Source of the DNA: Pyropia haitanensis
Taxonomy: Eukaryota > Rhodophyta > Bangiophyceae > Bangiales > Bangiaceae
NCBI GenBank assembly: GCA_008729055.1
Contig: SDUX01000065.1
Coordinates: 1 to 64,000 of the forward strand
Direction of reading: 5' to 3'
DNA length: 64,000 nt
A program made the translations under genes and the position numbers. The notes beneath the pieces are model-generated. The model saw nothing but the letters and a program-made list of their open reading frames with translations. It had not been told where the DNA came from and ran no database searches. Shown here piece by piece: positions 20,514 to 31,375 of this stretch. Each line of letters starts with the position of its first letter. Position 1 is the first letter of the stretch.

Positions 20514-21149
20514 GAGCTTCCTCCCTTGCTCCCGCTCGGCCGCCTCCGACTAGTGGCTGCAGATGGCCGAGTGGGCCCGGAGCGGGAATTTGCGGGGCGT
20601 CCTGCCCAGTCGGTCCACCCTCGCTGCCACCCAGTGCCCGGCCACCCCTCCTCCGCGGGCTCGGCGGGCTTGGCAGACGTGGCGGCCGCTGCTGCTGCTG
20701 GTGTTTGCCCCCGTTGGCTCCCGCTCCGCCACCGGGGAGCAGCAATCTCAATCCCGTCGGCGCACCGTCGCGGACGCCAGCTGACGGCCTCTCCGGCCCG
20801 CGCGGGCTCGGCGGCCGCGGCAGCTGGTTCACCCACGCCCGCGCGCGTGCCTGAGGGTTCGCGAGCGTGGCAGCTGACGGCCGGCGCGGGCTCAGCGGCC
20901 GCCTCCGCTGCTGCTCCTCGGTGCCGCCAAGCGGCCCGTCTTGGCCGCCGCCCAACGGCGGCCCTGGTCTTCCGCGAGGGCTCAGGTGACGGACTGTCCC
21001 GGTGTCGTTTGCCCGCGCGCGATCCGGATACCCGTCCAACGGCGGGCCTGGCGGCTGCAGCAAGTTCGCCGGCCGCTGCTGCAAGTGGTCGCTTGGCCCC
21101 GCAGCGCGGCCGCCACGCGGGCTCGGCGGCCGCACCAGCCGCTGGATGT

Positions 21150-22370
21150 TGCCCCCACTTGGCCCGCCCCACCCACGCGGGCTGGCCCGCCGCGCCGGCA
21201 GTTGGTTGCTGCCCCCGCTCGGCCTGCCCCACCCAAGCGGGCTCGGCGGCCGCTCCGGGAGCTGGTTGTTGCCCCCGCTCAGCCCGCCCCACCGACTTGG
21301 GCTCGGCCGCCGCTCCGGCCGTTGGTTGTTCGCCCCGCTCGGCCCGCCCCACCCACGCGGGCTCGGCGGCCGCGCCGGCAGTTGGTTGTTGCCCCCGCTC
21401 GGCCCGCTCCACCCACGCGGGCTCGGCGGCCGCGCCGGCAGGTGGTTGTTGCCCCCGCTCGGCCCGCCCCACCCACGCGGGCTCGGTGGCCGCTCCGGCC
21501 GTTGGTTGTTCGCCCCGCTCGGCCCGCCCTTCCCACGCGGGCTCGGTGGCCGCTCCGCCAGTTGGTCGTTGTTGCCCCCGCTCGGCCCGCCCCACCCACG
21601 CGGGCTCGGCGGCCGCGCTGGCAGTTGATTGTTGCCCCCGCTCGGCCCGCCCCACCCACGCAGGCTTGGCGGCCGCTCCCGCCGTTGGTTGTTGCCCCCG
21701 TTCCGCTCGCCCCACCGAGTTGGGCTCGGCCGCCGTGCCGTCAGTTGGTTGGTGCCCAGGCTCGGTCTGCCCCACCCACGCGGGCTCGGCGGCCGCTCCG
21801 GCCGTTGGTTGTTCGCCCCGCTCGGCCCGCCCCACCTACGCGGGCTCGGCGGCCGCGCCGGCAGTTGGTTGTTGCCCCCGCTCGGCCCGCTCCACCCTCG
21901 CGGGCTCGGCGGCCGCGCCGGCAGCTCGTTGTTGCCCCCGCTCGGCCCGACCCACCGACTTGGGCTCGGCCGCCGCTCCGGCCGTTGGTTGTTCGCCCCG
22001 CTCGGCCCGCCCCACCCACGCGGGCTCGGCGGCCGCGCCGGCAGGTGGTTGTTGCCCCCGCTCGGCCCGCCCCACCCACGCGGGCTCGGCGGCCGCTCCG
22101 GCCGTTGGTTGTTGCCCCCGCTCGGCCCGCCCCACCGACTTGGGCTCGGCGGCCGCTCCGGCCGTTGGTTGTTCGCCCCGCTCGGCCCGCCCCAGCCACG
22201 CGGGCTCGGCGGCCGCGCCGGCAGTTGGTTGTTGCCCCCGCTCGGCCCGCCCCACCCACGCGGGCTCGGTGGCCGCTCCGCCAGTTGGTTGTTGTTGCCC
22301 CCGCTCGGCCCGCTTCACCCACGCGGGCTCGGCGGCCGCGCTGGCAGTTGATTGTTGCCCCCGCTCGGCC
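21150..22370 (-). repeat. 60-bp minisatellite, about 20 copies
   Basis: The unit reads GCCCCACCCACGCGGGCTCG, GCGGCCGC, CGGCAGTTGGTTGTTGCCCC and CGCTCGGCCC on the plus strand. Units differ by single bases and fall into alternating subtypes (CCACCCACGCGGG against CCACCGACTTGGG), so the array probably also grew by higher-order duplication. Confidence 0.93.
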
Positions 22371-22780
22371 CCCCCCAATCCTGGGGACTTGGCCGCCGCT
22401 GGTCCTGTTGGTTGGCGCCGCCAGGCCCGGCCAGGCCACTGCCTTACGGCGTCCCTGTCCGCCAACGTGGGTCTGCAGGCCGCCCGAGACTCTGTGCCTG
22501 CGGCCGCGCTGCCCAAGAACAGCGGCAGGTCCAGCGGCAAAGACCGTGCTGAGGCCCCGCGCGGTCGGCCACGCGACACTGCCAGCACAGCCGCCGAAAG
22601 CCGCGACGCCGTTCGGTCCTCGTCGGCTCCGTGACACAGCCCCACCACCGGTTCACCGGCTCGCCTGGCGGCGGCCGAGCCGCCCACGGGCAGCCGCAGC
22701 TCCAGTGGCACAAAGGATATCTGGGTCCCGTTATCTGCGCACGACGACAGCGTGCGCACAGGCGCCGACTTCCGCGACAC

Positions 22781-24300
22781 CGCTGGTCCTTGCTTATCTG
22801 CCGAGGGGGCGGCCCGCCTCCCGGTGGCAGCCGCCCCCCCTCACGCCGCCCTCCCGCGCCAGGTCCGCTCCGATCCGCCCAAGAGGGGCGCCGATCCCCA
22901 TCCGAGCCTGCGTAACTCACACACATGGCGGTCCGAGGAGGGAAATGGCGGTACGGGGAACAACAGAGAGTGCGAAAGAGAAGGGAAGAGATTGTCGCCG
23001 GGGCCGACTTGCGGCCCACAACAGCGCCCGCAACCGCGAGTACAAACAGGTTCACGTATCCAAAGCCGTCCCACCTCGTGGCAGCCAGTCATAGCCACCG
23101 CACGTACGCTTGGACACCAGCCGCAAAAGCCGAGCGACCTCAGCACTTGTCGGACGCCGGATCGGCCCTCTCAAGCGGGGCCGCAAACAGAGGGGGGGAC
23201 GCGGCCACCCAGACCAGCAAAAGGAGGCGCCCCCGCACAAGCGACCCAGAAGGGAGGACGGCGGCCAGCCACGTACACAATGTGGCCGCCTGGAAGCAGC
23301 CGCATCAACCGTGCGGCCGGAAAAAAAACTAGGATGGACGGCGCTCCCGCACCGCGGCGACGAACAGTGCGGGTACGACCCAGCTAGCGGCGGGGGTGTC
23401 CCCAATCCGCGGCCGCCGAGCGGCCGCCAAGGGGGGGCGATCGTCGCCGAGGCGCGCGCAGCGGTCCCGACGGGGCCACAAAATATGGTCCCGGCCGCCA
23501 GCACAAAAGAAAACCCGCGGGAGGCGCCCCCGCCCAAGCGGGCCCAGAAGGGGGGATGGCGGCCAGCCGCATGAAGAGTGTGGCCGCCTTGAAGACCAGC
23601 CGCATCAACCGTGCGGCCGGCACAAACGCCAGGCAAGGCGGCGCTCCACCAGCGCCGCCACAAACAGAATCAGGACGCCCCAGGCGGGGGGGGGTATCCC
23701 CTATCAGCGGCCGCCGCGCGGCCGGCCAGACAGCGGGGGAGGGCGACGATCCGCGGACGCCGCGCGGCCGCAAAGCCGAAAGGGGAGGGGGGGGACAACG
23801 ACCCCTGGCCGTGGCGAGGCCGCGAAGCGAAGGCGACCCGTCCACGTGGGCCGACCGGCAGAGGGGTGCGGTCGGCCACCACCCGTGGCCGCTGCGCGGC
23901 CGCCGAGCGCCAGAGAGAGCGTCGCCCATGGCGGGAGAGACCGGAGGTAGGGTCCGCCATGAATGGGCCCGCTCTGGGGTACACGTCCTTGGTGGAGGGG
24001 GGCTGAAGGCGGCCACATGGTGGCGGGCCCGCGCGAGCAGACATCCCCACCCCTCATGCCGCCTCAAAACGAGGCAAGGGGGTGCAGGGAGATGCAGGGG
24101 GGATCCGACTGGGGCTGTGCCGTCTGCGGCGGCGCCACGCAACGCAACGCGGGGATGGTCGTGGGGGATCGCGGCGGGCGCGGGGGGGCGAAGCAGCACG
24201 CGCGACAAATAATCGAGGCTGAAATTTCGCGGCAGGGCTCCAGAGGGGGCGCAGAGGGGGTCACAGCGCGCTGGGGCAAAAATCCCGAAAGAAAACTGGG
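22781..24300. repeat. GC-rich DNA with a roughly 300-bp degenerate tandem duplication
   Basis: Segments about 23205-23480 and 23505-23760 are diverged copies: both carry GCCGCATCAACCGTGCGGCC, an AGGCGGCGCTCC/GGACGGCGCTCC block and GGCGGGGG-TATCCCC/TGTCCCC followed by GCGGCCGCC. Frames are open on both strands but share no recognisable family, so I call no gene. Confidence 0.55.
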
Positions 24301-25649
24301 GGAACTTGCACAGCTAGCGGGTCCTCGGATGCTCGGCGCGCACTAGCAACGCGTCGATCGCGTGTACGATACGCAGAGGAACAACGCGCGCGCGGTTGAC
24401 AGTCTGGGCAGTCATCCCAGAACGACTGACAGCCACAGAACCGAGGCCGACTCGAGTCGGCCCGAGCCGGGCCCGCCCCGACAGGAGACGGACTTCCGGC
24501 ATGCGTTGCTGTGACCAGTCGCCTGTCCCAACGGCGAGACGAACAGAGCAATGTCATTGGCTGTCCCAACTCCACGACCACCAAAACATGCCTAAACGAC
24601 CATACTTGCACATGTGCTTGCGTGAACATGGCTTATGGCACGCGTTTATGCGTGAAAATACTCGCATACGTGGCACAATATTTTCTGTTCCATGCCGAGT
24701 ACGGCCCCATTCCTGCAAAGCATGGGCCATCTTTTGCCCCAATAATCCTTTTTGTGCAGCGTTTCTCGCTATTTTGCCGGCACGACGAGCAATGGAGACA
24801 GTCTTTCGGCGTCCGGGGCAATCCACAAGGGGGGCTAGTGCACGTTCTCGCATATTGTCGCGACGCGTGCGAAATCGCACGACAGAGTCAGCGAACACAT
24901 GCAATCCATGACCACACTCAAATTGCTATCCGAGAGGGTTCTCGGTCCTCCCTCAGACAGGCTGTCGTCCCTCCAAACCATGTAGCCCCCGTCTCAGAAC
25001 AACTACTTTATGAATCTGAACAGCAGCAGGTCTCAGCCAGTCAGAGGAGCCCACGTTGCGTTTGAATAATATATTGCGGCAAGATGGTCGCGAGTTGGTA
25101 CGCCACCGTTGGAAACACTCCAAGGGGACACCCGCATCCACCCACAACGAAGATCGAAGCAACAATTGACAATAGCAACACATACAAGCAATTGGATTTC
25201 AACGTGCAACTTGGATCAACCCTTTTTCAAGCGTTCTACATTCGTCATTGTGTGCTCGCACTCGGAAATTTTACTCGTCCATCCCGTCGATACGTACCTA
25301 AATCGAATGTTCCGGATGGGTAGGTTTCCGAACGAGCTTCCCGTCCATGTCAATCTAATGGTCAGCCCGCTCGTCTTCACCGTCCAAGAGACGAAATCCT
25401 GGCGGTGCGTCTTGGGCAAGTCCAAATGGCCTTTGCGCAGCCCGCTGCAACTGCCGACCCGCTGTGTGCTCTTCTCGTCGGTGGGGCTGTGTGCTGGTGT
25501 CGGTCCACTTCGCCAGCGCCGCCGCCAGCGCCAGCCCGCTAGTGCTCTCCCCCCCCCCCCACCCCCCGTTCATGTTTTTATGTCCGGTCTCTGAAGAATG
25601 ATCGGACGGGAAATAATCTCGCAGCAGGTCACAGCATTTGCGGCGACCC
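24301..25649. other. Less GC-rich spacer, no gene recognised
   Basis: About 24320-25560 has lower GC than its surroundings and short open frames only. A C-run lies at about 25551-25567. At 25581-25640 there is a segment related, in the same orientation, to the flank just outside element E (52404-52465), sharing AAGAATGAT and CAGCAGGTCACAGCA. Confidence 0.5.
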
Positions 25650-26505
25650 ATCGTCGCGAAAACGTACCACTGCTACTGGGGTATACTGCGGGATACTCGT
25701 GGTTGGTACCACACAGCACCCCAGATTGGGCTGAAATGGTCTAAAATGGGCCCAGTACAAATATTTGCGGACGCGTATCTCGAGAACGGCGTGTACTAGA
25801 CCCTCTCACAGAGGCCATTCTTCCAATTAGGGATACATCGCCTGACCAGTATACTCCTGAACCCCCCTCCACGACGCCTCTGGGAGGGGGTGTGCGGACA
25901 CGTCACGGTCGCCAGTATACCCGAGAAGGAGTTGTGAGGAGCTACTTATCGCGACCTGAGAGCCCTCGCGTACCATTGTCATGTCACGCTGCGTGTCTGG
26001 CCCAGCAATCATTACGTTGACCACGCGCACTAAGCTACGAACAGCGCTGAAAGCGCCTGTCAGCAGACCGCACGGCGGTCCCTGTGGTGGCTACGTCACC
26101 CATGGAAAATACAGTACGTTGCCAGAAAGCATAGAATGTACGTCCAGGAATGTTTCCCCAGGGGCCGCTCTAGTACCAGACCCCTCCCCGCCCCCCCTGT
26201 CACCGCCGCGCCTCCCCTGTCACCGACCCCCCCCCCCCACCCCCCCGGCCGGGGGGGGTTGGGGGCGCCCCCCGGTACGCCCCTCTGGCAGCTCCAGGGA
26301 GGGGAGGGGGCGGGCCCACCGGCGTGCCCTCAGCCGCACCCTCCGGCCAGCACGCATCGGGGTGGCCACTAGCTACCCTCCACGACACACCCAGCACTTC
26401 CCACATGCCCCCCACGGTACGCACGCACCCCACGCGCACGCCCACGCCCACACCCAACAAAGCAACAGCACAATGATGAGCAGTAAACAAAGAAGAAAAG
26501 GCCAG
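25650..26505 (+). repeat. Inverted-repeat arm A, left (partner 51318-52206)
   Basis: It begins ATCGTCGCGAAAACGTACCA and aligns, reverse-complemented, along the whole of 51318-52206, including the TATACTGG...CCAGTATA words, the TCACGCTGCGTGTCTGGCCC block, and the CTCCAGGGAGGGGAG and CACGCCCACGCCCA segments. It ends next to the stop codon of the leftward gene at 26512. I read it as the terminal/subterminal repeat of the KDZ element; its outermost 195 bp, seen at the partner, are missing here. Confidence 0.85.
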
Positions 26506-26511
26506 CTATCA

Positions 26512-28212
26512 TCATGAAGATGAGCTATCCACGTCCCCCACAAGAAACTCGGAGTCCGACTCCAGGCTGCGGCCACCACCACGTCGGTTCCCAACTGTCC
26601 GGCGCCGCGTCCAGACGGGAGGCTTCTGGACTGACACAGGCCCCACCTGCTCATCATCTGAGCGGCTGGGAGAGAGTGGGTGTCGACCAACACCCCCAGC
26701 AAATCCAGGGCGCGAAGAAAGTTGCGCTCGCCCCTTGCCTGAGCCCAGGCGACGTGGCAGGCGTGCCAGGTCGCCACCATCCGCCCCCAAGAAGGCACTA
26801 GAGGGAGCTTGGCCCGCGGCGCCCGCACCACCACCAACTGGGCGGCCTCTGGCGCCGCCTCCGCCCTCCCCAGCGCCACAGTCGCTGCGCCTTACGGGAG
26901 GGCGACGTGCCCCTCGACCGCCTGGTCCCGCGGGGCGGCCGCCGTCGCCACGACCTGTGGCAGGGCGGCCTGCCGCAGGGCGGCCTGCCCCGCCGCCAGA
27001 CATTGCTGACGGGCGGCCGCCGGCCCCGCCAGCTGCTGCTCGGCCGCCACGGCCTCGCGCTCCTTCATTGACGCCCCCTCGTGCCGGCGGGCAGCCTCTG
27101 TCTCCACTTTCTTCGGCCGGCCGGCCGGCCCCTGCGCCGGCTGCAGTCGTGCGGACGACGCGGCCGCTTGCTCCGGCCGCTCGGCCGGCGACTCCACCCG
27201 CCGTCGCGGGCTGGCCGGCAACGTTACCGTCGCCACCTACCGGCCGGCCAGCGTCTCCACCGTCGCCACCCGCCGGCCGCCTGGCGCCGTCACCAACGCC
27301 GCCCGCCAGGCGGCCGGCGCCGTGACCATTGCTGCCGGTGGGCCGGCCAGCCCCGTTGTCGTCGCCACCCGCCGGGCGGCCGCCGCCATCACCGTCGCCA
27401 CTCGCCGGGCGGCCGCCGCCATCACCGTCGCCGCCCGCCAGGCGGCCGCCACCATCACCATCGCCGCCCGCTAGGCGGCCGCCGCCGTCACCGATGCCGC
27501 CCGCCAGGCGGCCGCCACCGTCGCTGTCGCCACCCGCCGGGCGGCCGCCGCCGTCGCTGTCGCCACCCGCCGGGCGGCCGCCGCCATCACAGTCGCCGCC
27601 CGCCAGGCGGCCGCCGCCATCACCGTCGCCGCCCACCAGGCGGCCGCCGCCGTCGCCGTCGCCACCCGCCGGGCGGCCGCCGCCGTCACCATCGCCACCC
27701 GCCGGGCGGCGGCCGCCGTCACCTGCCTCAGTACCGAGGTGGTCGGCATCGTCGTCGTGGATGGGGTCGGCGTCAACATCGAAAACGCTGGTAGCCGCAG
27801 CATAGACGGCGCGTCTCTTCTCCAGCCAGTCAGCAACCATCGTCCGTAGTCCTTCGTGCTCTTCCGCCGTCACAGGCACGTCTTCAGTGAGGGCATCCAT
27901 ATTGACAGGGAGCTTGGGCGGGGGCTTGGCACCTCTCTGGCGCACCGATGTCGCGAGTGGCGCCACTGGTGGGTTTGTAACCCAAGCCCGGTTGTCCTCG
28001 TCTTGGTTGGTCTTAAACAGCTTTGCCCAGGTGTCTCCACTCTCGTCTACTTCCACATTCAGGTACGTCAGCTCCTCAAACCACACAAGCCTGCCGGCCA
28101 CGAGCTTGCCCCCATGCAGCCCAGTCTCACTGATAAACGGCTCCCCTGGTACCGCGTTGATGACATCCGCTTCCAAAGACATGCGGACGTGGACGCCAGA
28201 ACGATGAGACAT
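26512..28212 (-). CDS. Accessory ORF of the KDZ element with 11-residue repeats
   Basis: 566 codons. The N-terminal ~155 residues look like a folded region (FEELTYLNVEVDESGDTWAK; MVADWLEKRRAVYAAATSVF). About 15 copies of an 11-residue GGDGDGGGRPA unit follow, then Gly/Arg-rich sequence and an acidic Ser-rich end (SLESDSEFLVGDVDSSSS). No family is recognised. It follows the ORF at 28393-28878 on the same strand and is probably a downstream exon of the same gene: the 180 bases between are AT-richer and start with AAG|GTTCGT, but I found no clean acceptor. It is divergent from the KDZ transposase and inside the same element. Confidence 0.55.
   Translation of the reverse strand: MSHRSGVHVRMSLEADVINAVPGEPFISETGLHGGKLVAGRLVWFEELTYLNVEVDESGDTWAKLFKTNQDEDNRAWVTNPPVAPLATSVRQRGAKPPPKLPVNMDALTEDVPVTAEEHEGLRTMVADWLEKRRAVYAAATSVFDVDADPIHDDDADHLGTEAGDGGRRPAGGDGDGGGRPAGGDGDGGGRLVGGDGDGGGRLAGGDCDGGGRPAGGDSDGGGRPAGGDSDGGGRLAGGIGDGGGRLAGGDGDGGGRLAGGDGDGGGRPASGDGDGGGRPAGGDDNGAGRPTGSNGHGAGRLAGGVGDGARRPAGGDGGDAGRPVGGDGNVAGQPATAGGVAGRAAGASGRVVRTTAAGAGAGRPAEESGDRGCPPARGGVNEGARGRGGRAAAGGAGGRPSAMSGGGAGRPAAGRPATGRGDGGRPAGPGGRGARRPPVRRSDCGAGEGGGGARGRPVGGGAGAAGQAPSSAFLGADGGDLARLPRRLGSGKGRAQLSSRPGFAGGVGRHPLSPSRSDDEQVGPVSVQKPPVWTRRRTVGNRRGGGRSLESDSEFLVGDVDSSSS
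27240..27735 (-). repeat. 33-bp minisatellite inside the accessory ORF
   Basis: About 15 units of CGGGCGGCCGCCGCC(A/G)TC(A/G)CCGTCGCC and variants, keeping the minus-strand frame so that each unit encodes 11 residues. Confidence 0.9.
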
Positions 28213-28392
28213 CCAGTTCAGGTCGCCAGCACCAGCCAGTCAAGCACATGCGAGCAAAAAAGCGAGCGACATGGCCAGCGTCAGTACACACTGCCAAGAG
28301 CGTTCCGACTCTAGTATCACATGCCATCCAGAAACGAGATAGAAAACAACAAGGAAATATGCGACGCAAGCAGAGAGCCCACAGGAACGAAC

Positions 28393-28878
28393 CTTGCTCA
28401 TGACAAAAGCCAGCGTCGCCAGTACCGACCACAATAGCATATCAGCATTTGGTCCATCAGGGAAGACGAACTTGTCAGGGTCCGCTGAGTACTGGGCCAA
28501 CGCGGCCATGAACGCACAGATGATACCTTTGCGACCAGTCGGGCCCTTGATGTAGCTTCGGCCTTCCAGGAATCCGGCGGCATCCTCCGGTTCCCCACGG
28601 TAGTCAACAGCATCCGCCCATGCCTGAAAGATACACCTGCGCAAGTTAAAGTGCACGTTGTTCATCGTCTTCATCAGCCACGGCTTGAGCTTCTTGAGGC
28701 TTGGCGCGTCCCCCCGGTTTGCTGACGGGACTTCAAACTCCTCGTTCAGTAACTGGTCCGCGTCCTCCTCGCTGACTTTGGCGGAGGCCATGACCACGTC
28801 TCGAAGGAAGACACCAATCTCGGAGCGAGCCAAGAACACGCAGTCGTTCGAACTGGGCTCCAGCAGGTCGGCGTACAT
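28393..28878 (-). CDS. Accessory protein, upstream exon(s) of the KDZ element
   Basis: It opens at the ATG 28878 (MYADLLEPSSNDCVFLARSE) and reads as ordinary globular protein: FLRDVVMASAKVSEEDADQL, MKTMNNVHFNLRRCIFQAWA, IICAFMAALAQYSADPDKFV. The frame runs on to 28240, but after Ser-Lys at 28393 it turns hydrophobic and low-GC, and AAG|GTTCGT suggests a donor, so I end it there. An adjacent leftward gene lies upstream (28906-31375). The fold is unknown. Its location between the KDZ terminal repeat and the transposase suggests an element-encoded accessory protein. Confidence 0.5.
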
Positions 28879-28905
28879 ACTCGCGATGAGGGCGCTTCGA
28901 AGCGT

Positions 28906-31375
28906 CTAAATGCGAGGCTTGACAATACCGCTTGACGTCTTGTTCCGGCTCGCCCGTGGGAGCCGTCGGCGTCGCCCCCGCCCCGTCACAGGCGCTTCAG
29001 GGTTGACGCTGAGCCGTGGTGCCTCCTCTTTGTGAGGCACCACCCACACACGGGCAGCCCTCAACGTACTGGCGCCGGTGTCAGCAACCCGTGCAAGCCA
29101 ATGAGGATGCCGGGCGCGGGGAAGGTGACGGGTGGGATGACGGTGATGGGGGTGGGGAAGAGGATGGGCGTGACGTCGGTGAGGGTCGAGGGGGTCGAAG
29201 GTAAAGGAGGTCTTTGTGTCTCTGTCTGTGGTTGTTTCCCCCGAGGTCTCTCCCGGTGGCGCCCACACTCACGCATTATATACCCCCAGGGGGGCACCCA
29301 GGGTGCCCCAAAGCATGCGATTGCCCGTCGTGCCGGTGGACGGCACCAAAGCTCTCAAAACAAAGCATGGGCTCTCAGAACAAAGCAAGGGTGGGCGTGT
29401 GCGCCCCAAGGCGCCCCACCAGAGAGCCCCAAACGGGGGGGGGGACGGTGTGCGGCGCTCGTAGCGCCGCGCGGCTGGCCACACGCGCCATTCGACCCGA
29501 AAAGCCTCAGAGGCGTGTAAGCAGACGCCAGTCTTCGGGTCGAATATCTCCCGTGGGTCAGCAAGTCTTGTCGCTCCCATTGGTCCACGGGGAGATTGTT
29601 CCGGCTTGCTGACGCGTCAGAGATGTGGCTCGTCTTTTGGTCCGTTAGTCCGTTGATCCGTTGGAGACTGTACCCGTCGGCAGATGAGTCAGGGTAGTGA
29701 CGGTTAGCCAATGCGCGGCTCCCGTGCTGACCGTCCGTTAGTAGTAGATTATCGGACGGACACCGCGGCATGCCCCAGATTACCTTGGAGTTGATGCGTC
29801 TTGGAAGGACTTGGCTGAGAAGGACAGGGAAGGAGAGGCCCCAGTCCTTCTCCCCTAGGCTCCAGTCTTGGGGATTTAAGGGGCATATCCTTACACTCTT
29901 CCTCATCGTCACTGGCGGGTTGAACGGGTGGAGCTGGTCGACGGACCGCCTTCGTTCGCTTCTGCCGCCCCGTAGCAGGAAAGCTGTTCTAGCCAACAGC
30001 GCCAAGGAGGGCATCAGCTGTCTGTTGAGCAGCGACAGCGGAAACGTAACTGGTGTGCGCCGCGATCTGGGCGCAGAGAGCGGCATGTGAGCCTTGACCA
30101 CCCAACGGAGGGGGTGCGACGGGAACGTCACGTCCATCGACTCTCCATACGAGCTTGGCGGCGCTCTCCGCAGCGGCCGCCGACGCCATCTGCTCGCGGA
30201 GGCGCTTGCGCCGACTGGGAGAGGGAGTCGAGCTGCGCTCCGCTGGATCAGCAGCCTCAGCGCCAGCCGCATGCGTAGCTTTGCGACTTGGCCAGTACAT
30301 GGCAAGCTATTGTTGCCTGTGTTCAAGTCCAGTACAAAGAAGAAATGTGGAAAGAAAGACATGATGAGGAACGCCGTCCCACATGGCCTGTCAGTATACA
30401 GACTCTTTGCTGGAGACAACATACCACACTGGCTCAAGTTCAAGACTCAACCAGTCATACTCACCGGCCGATGGCAGAACAGCAGCAGGCAACATATCCC
30501 CAGCAGTGACGCGAGAAGGTGGACGGGAAATGACCGCACCAAGACGACCAACACAAAAAACACGCTGAGGCACTCATAACGTACTCTGGGTCATTGTCTC
30601 TTCTCTTGCGCGATGAATGGTCCTCGCCTTGGGTGAGGCGAATGCGTTTCCGAGGTCGACGCGCAAGGTGAGCCTCTCCGTCAGCACCCCCTTCCCACAC
30701 AGCCTCCTCAGCCGACAATCCGTCGCTAGCTTCAGGATCAGCAGCAGTAGATTGGCCGCCAGGAGCGTGCCCAGTACGCGAGGCGACCATAATCTCGTCC
30801 GCAGCAGCGGCGGCGACAGCATCGAGCATGCCGTGTCCGTCAGGAGGCGGGACAGCGGACTCGCCGGCAAGGTCCAAGCAGGTGGAACGTGTGGGGGCAC
30901 GCGTGGCGCCAGGGGCAGGGGGAACAGTCGCAGACAGCCCCGCCATCCAGCGCCGCAGAGTGGCAGACGCCCCGCCCAGCATGTTCCGCGTGCGCGACGA
31001 TGCCACCGAAGCAGGAGAGCGATCCGGGAGTGCAGCAGCATCTCCGTGCTGGAAAGGGTTTCGTCGCTGGACGGGGGCGTGCGCGCGCCCCGCGCCGTCT
31101 TCGCAACCTCGCCCAGCGACGAGCTCTGCTGGGCGGACCACAGAGGCGGGATTCCAAGCGACTGGGCTTTGGACAGTGCGCCCAGCGTGCCCGGCTGCGT
31201 CGGGCTCCCCTGATCCGGCCGCGGGGACGGGCCTTCCAGCGTCTCCCCCAACGACGGGGAGTCCACGGCCTCCTCCAGCAACAGGTGGGAGTAGTCCGAG
31301 CAAGGCCGCTAGCTCCAGGGACGCTACGTTGCCGTCTGGAATCACAATGAAAGGCATGGCGCCCCGCCAACGCAT
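28906..31375 (-). pseudogene. Accessory gene of the KDZ element split by a solo LTR
   Basis: The 5' exon, ATG 31375 to 30581, ends in a nuclear-localisation-like RRPRKRIRL and Arg/Asp-rich sequence. A possible intron 30580-30307 (GT...AG, phase 0) leads to an Ala-rich helix (MASAAAAESAAKLVWRVDG) at 30306-29992. An in-frame TAG lies at 29989-29991, but the frame then continues to an acidic SDDEEE at the LTR. Across the LTR, with one CTCTT removed, the frame resumes with E-A-P-R-L and runs to the TAG at 28906. Part of the 5' exon reads more naturally in a second frame (31281-31000), so an indel is possible. No family is recognised. Confidence 0.45.
29026..29900 (-). mobile_element. Solo Gypsy LTR with 5-bp target duplication CTCTT
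   Basis: LTR 29031-29895 (865 bp), minus orientation. CTCTT stands at 29026-29030 and 29896-29900. It is the same family as copies A and B, with slightly more changes (for example AGAGAGCC for AGAAAGCC near 29422), and lies inside the acidic stretch of a leftward gene. Confidence 0.95.

Larger units (their letters stand above)
20362..22780 (-). pseudogene. 20-residue-repeat ORF with one nonsense codon, cut by copy B
   Basis: On the minus strand an ATG at 22780 opens a frame whose central part is about 20 tandem copies of a 20-residue unit (WVGRAERGQQPTAGAAAEPA). It is broken once, at 21836-21838, where TGG (Trp) of the unit is TAG, and then continues open into the copy B LTR. With copy B and one GACAG removed, the frame would continue from 13083 to a stop at 12923. 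No domain is recognised. Long GC-rich repeats are often open in several frames, and the plus strand here is open too, so this may be non-coding. If real, it would be a repetitive low-complexity protein ruined by one substitution and one insertion. Confidence 0.35.

Noticed and set aside
21150..22370. CRISPR-like regular repeat
   Set aside because: Contiguous 60-bp units with no unique spacers, in a eukaryotic transposon-rich context; it is a minisatellite.
20526..23094. Plus-strand open frames of 700 codons over the 60-bp repeat
   Set aside because: A GC-rich repeat with a period divisible by three is open in several frames; these are Arg/Pro-rich and without domains.
24261..25065. Short overlapping frames in the lower-GC spacer
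   Set aside because: No frame exceeds about 185 codons, both strands are open at random, and none resembles a known protein.
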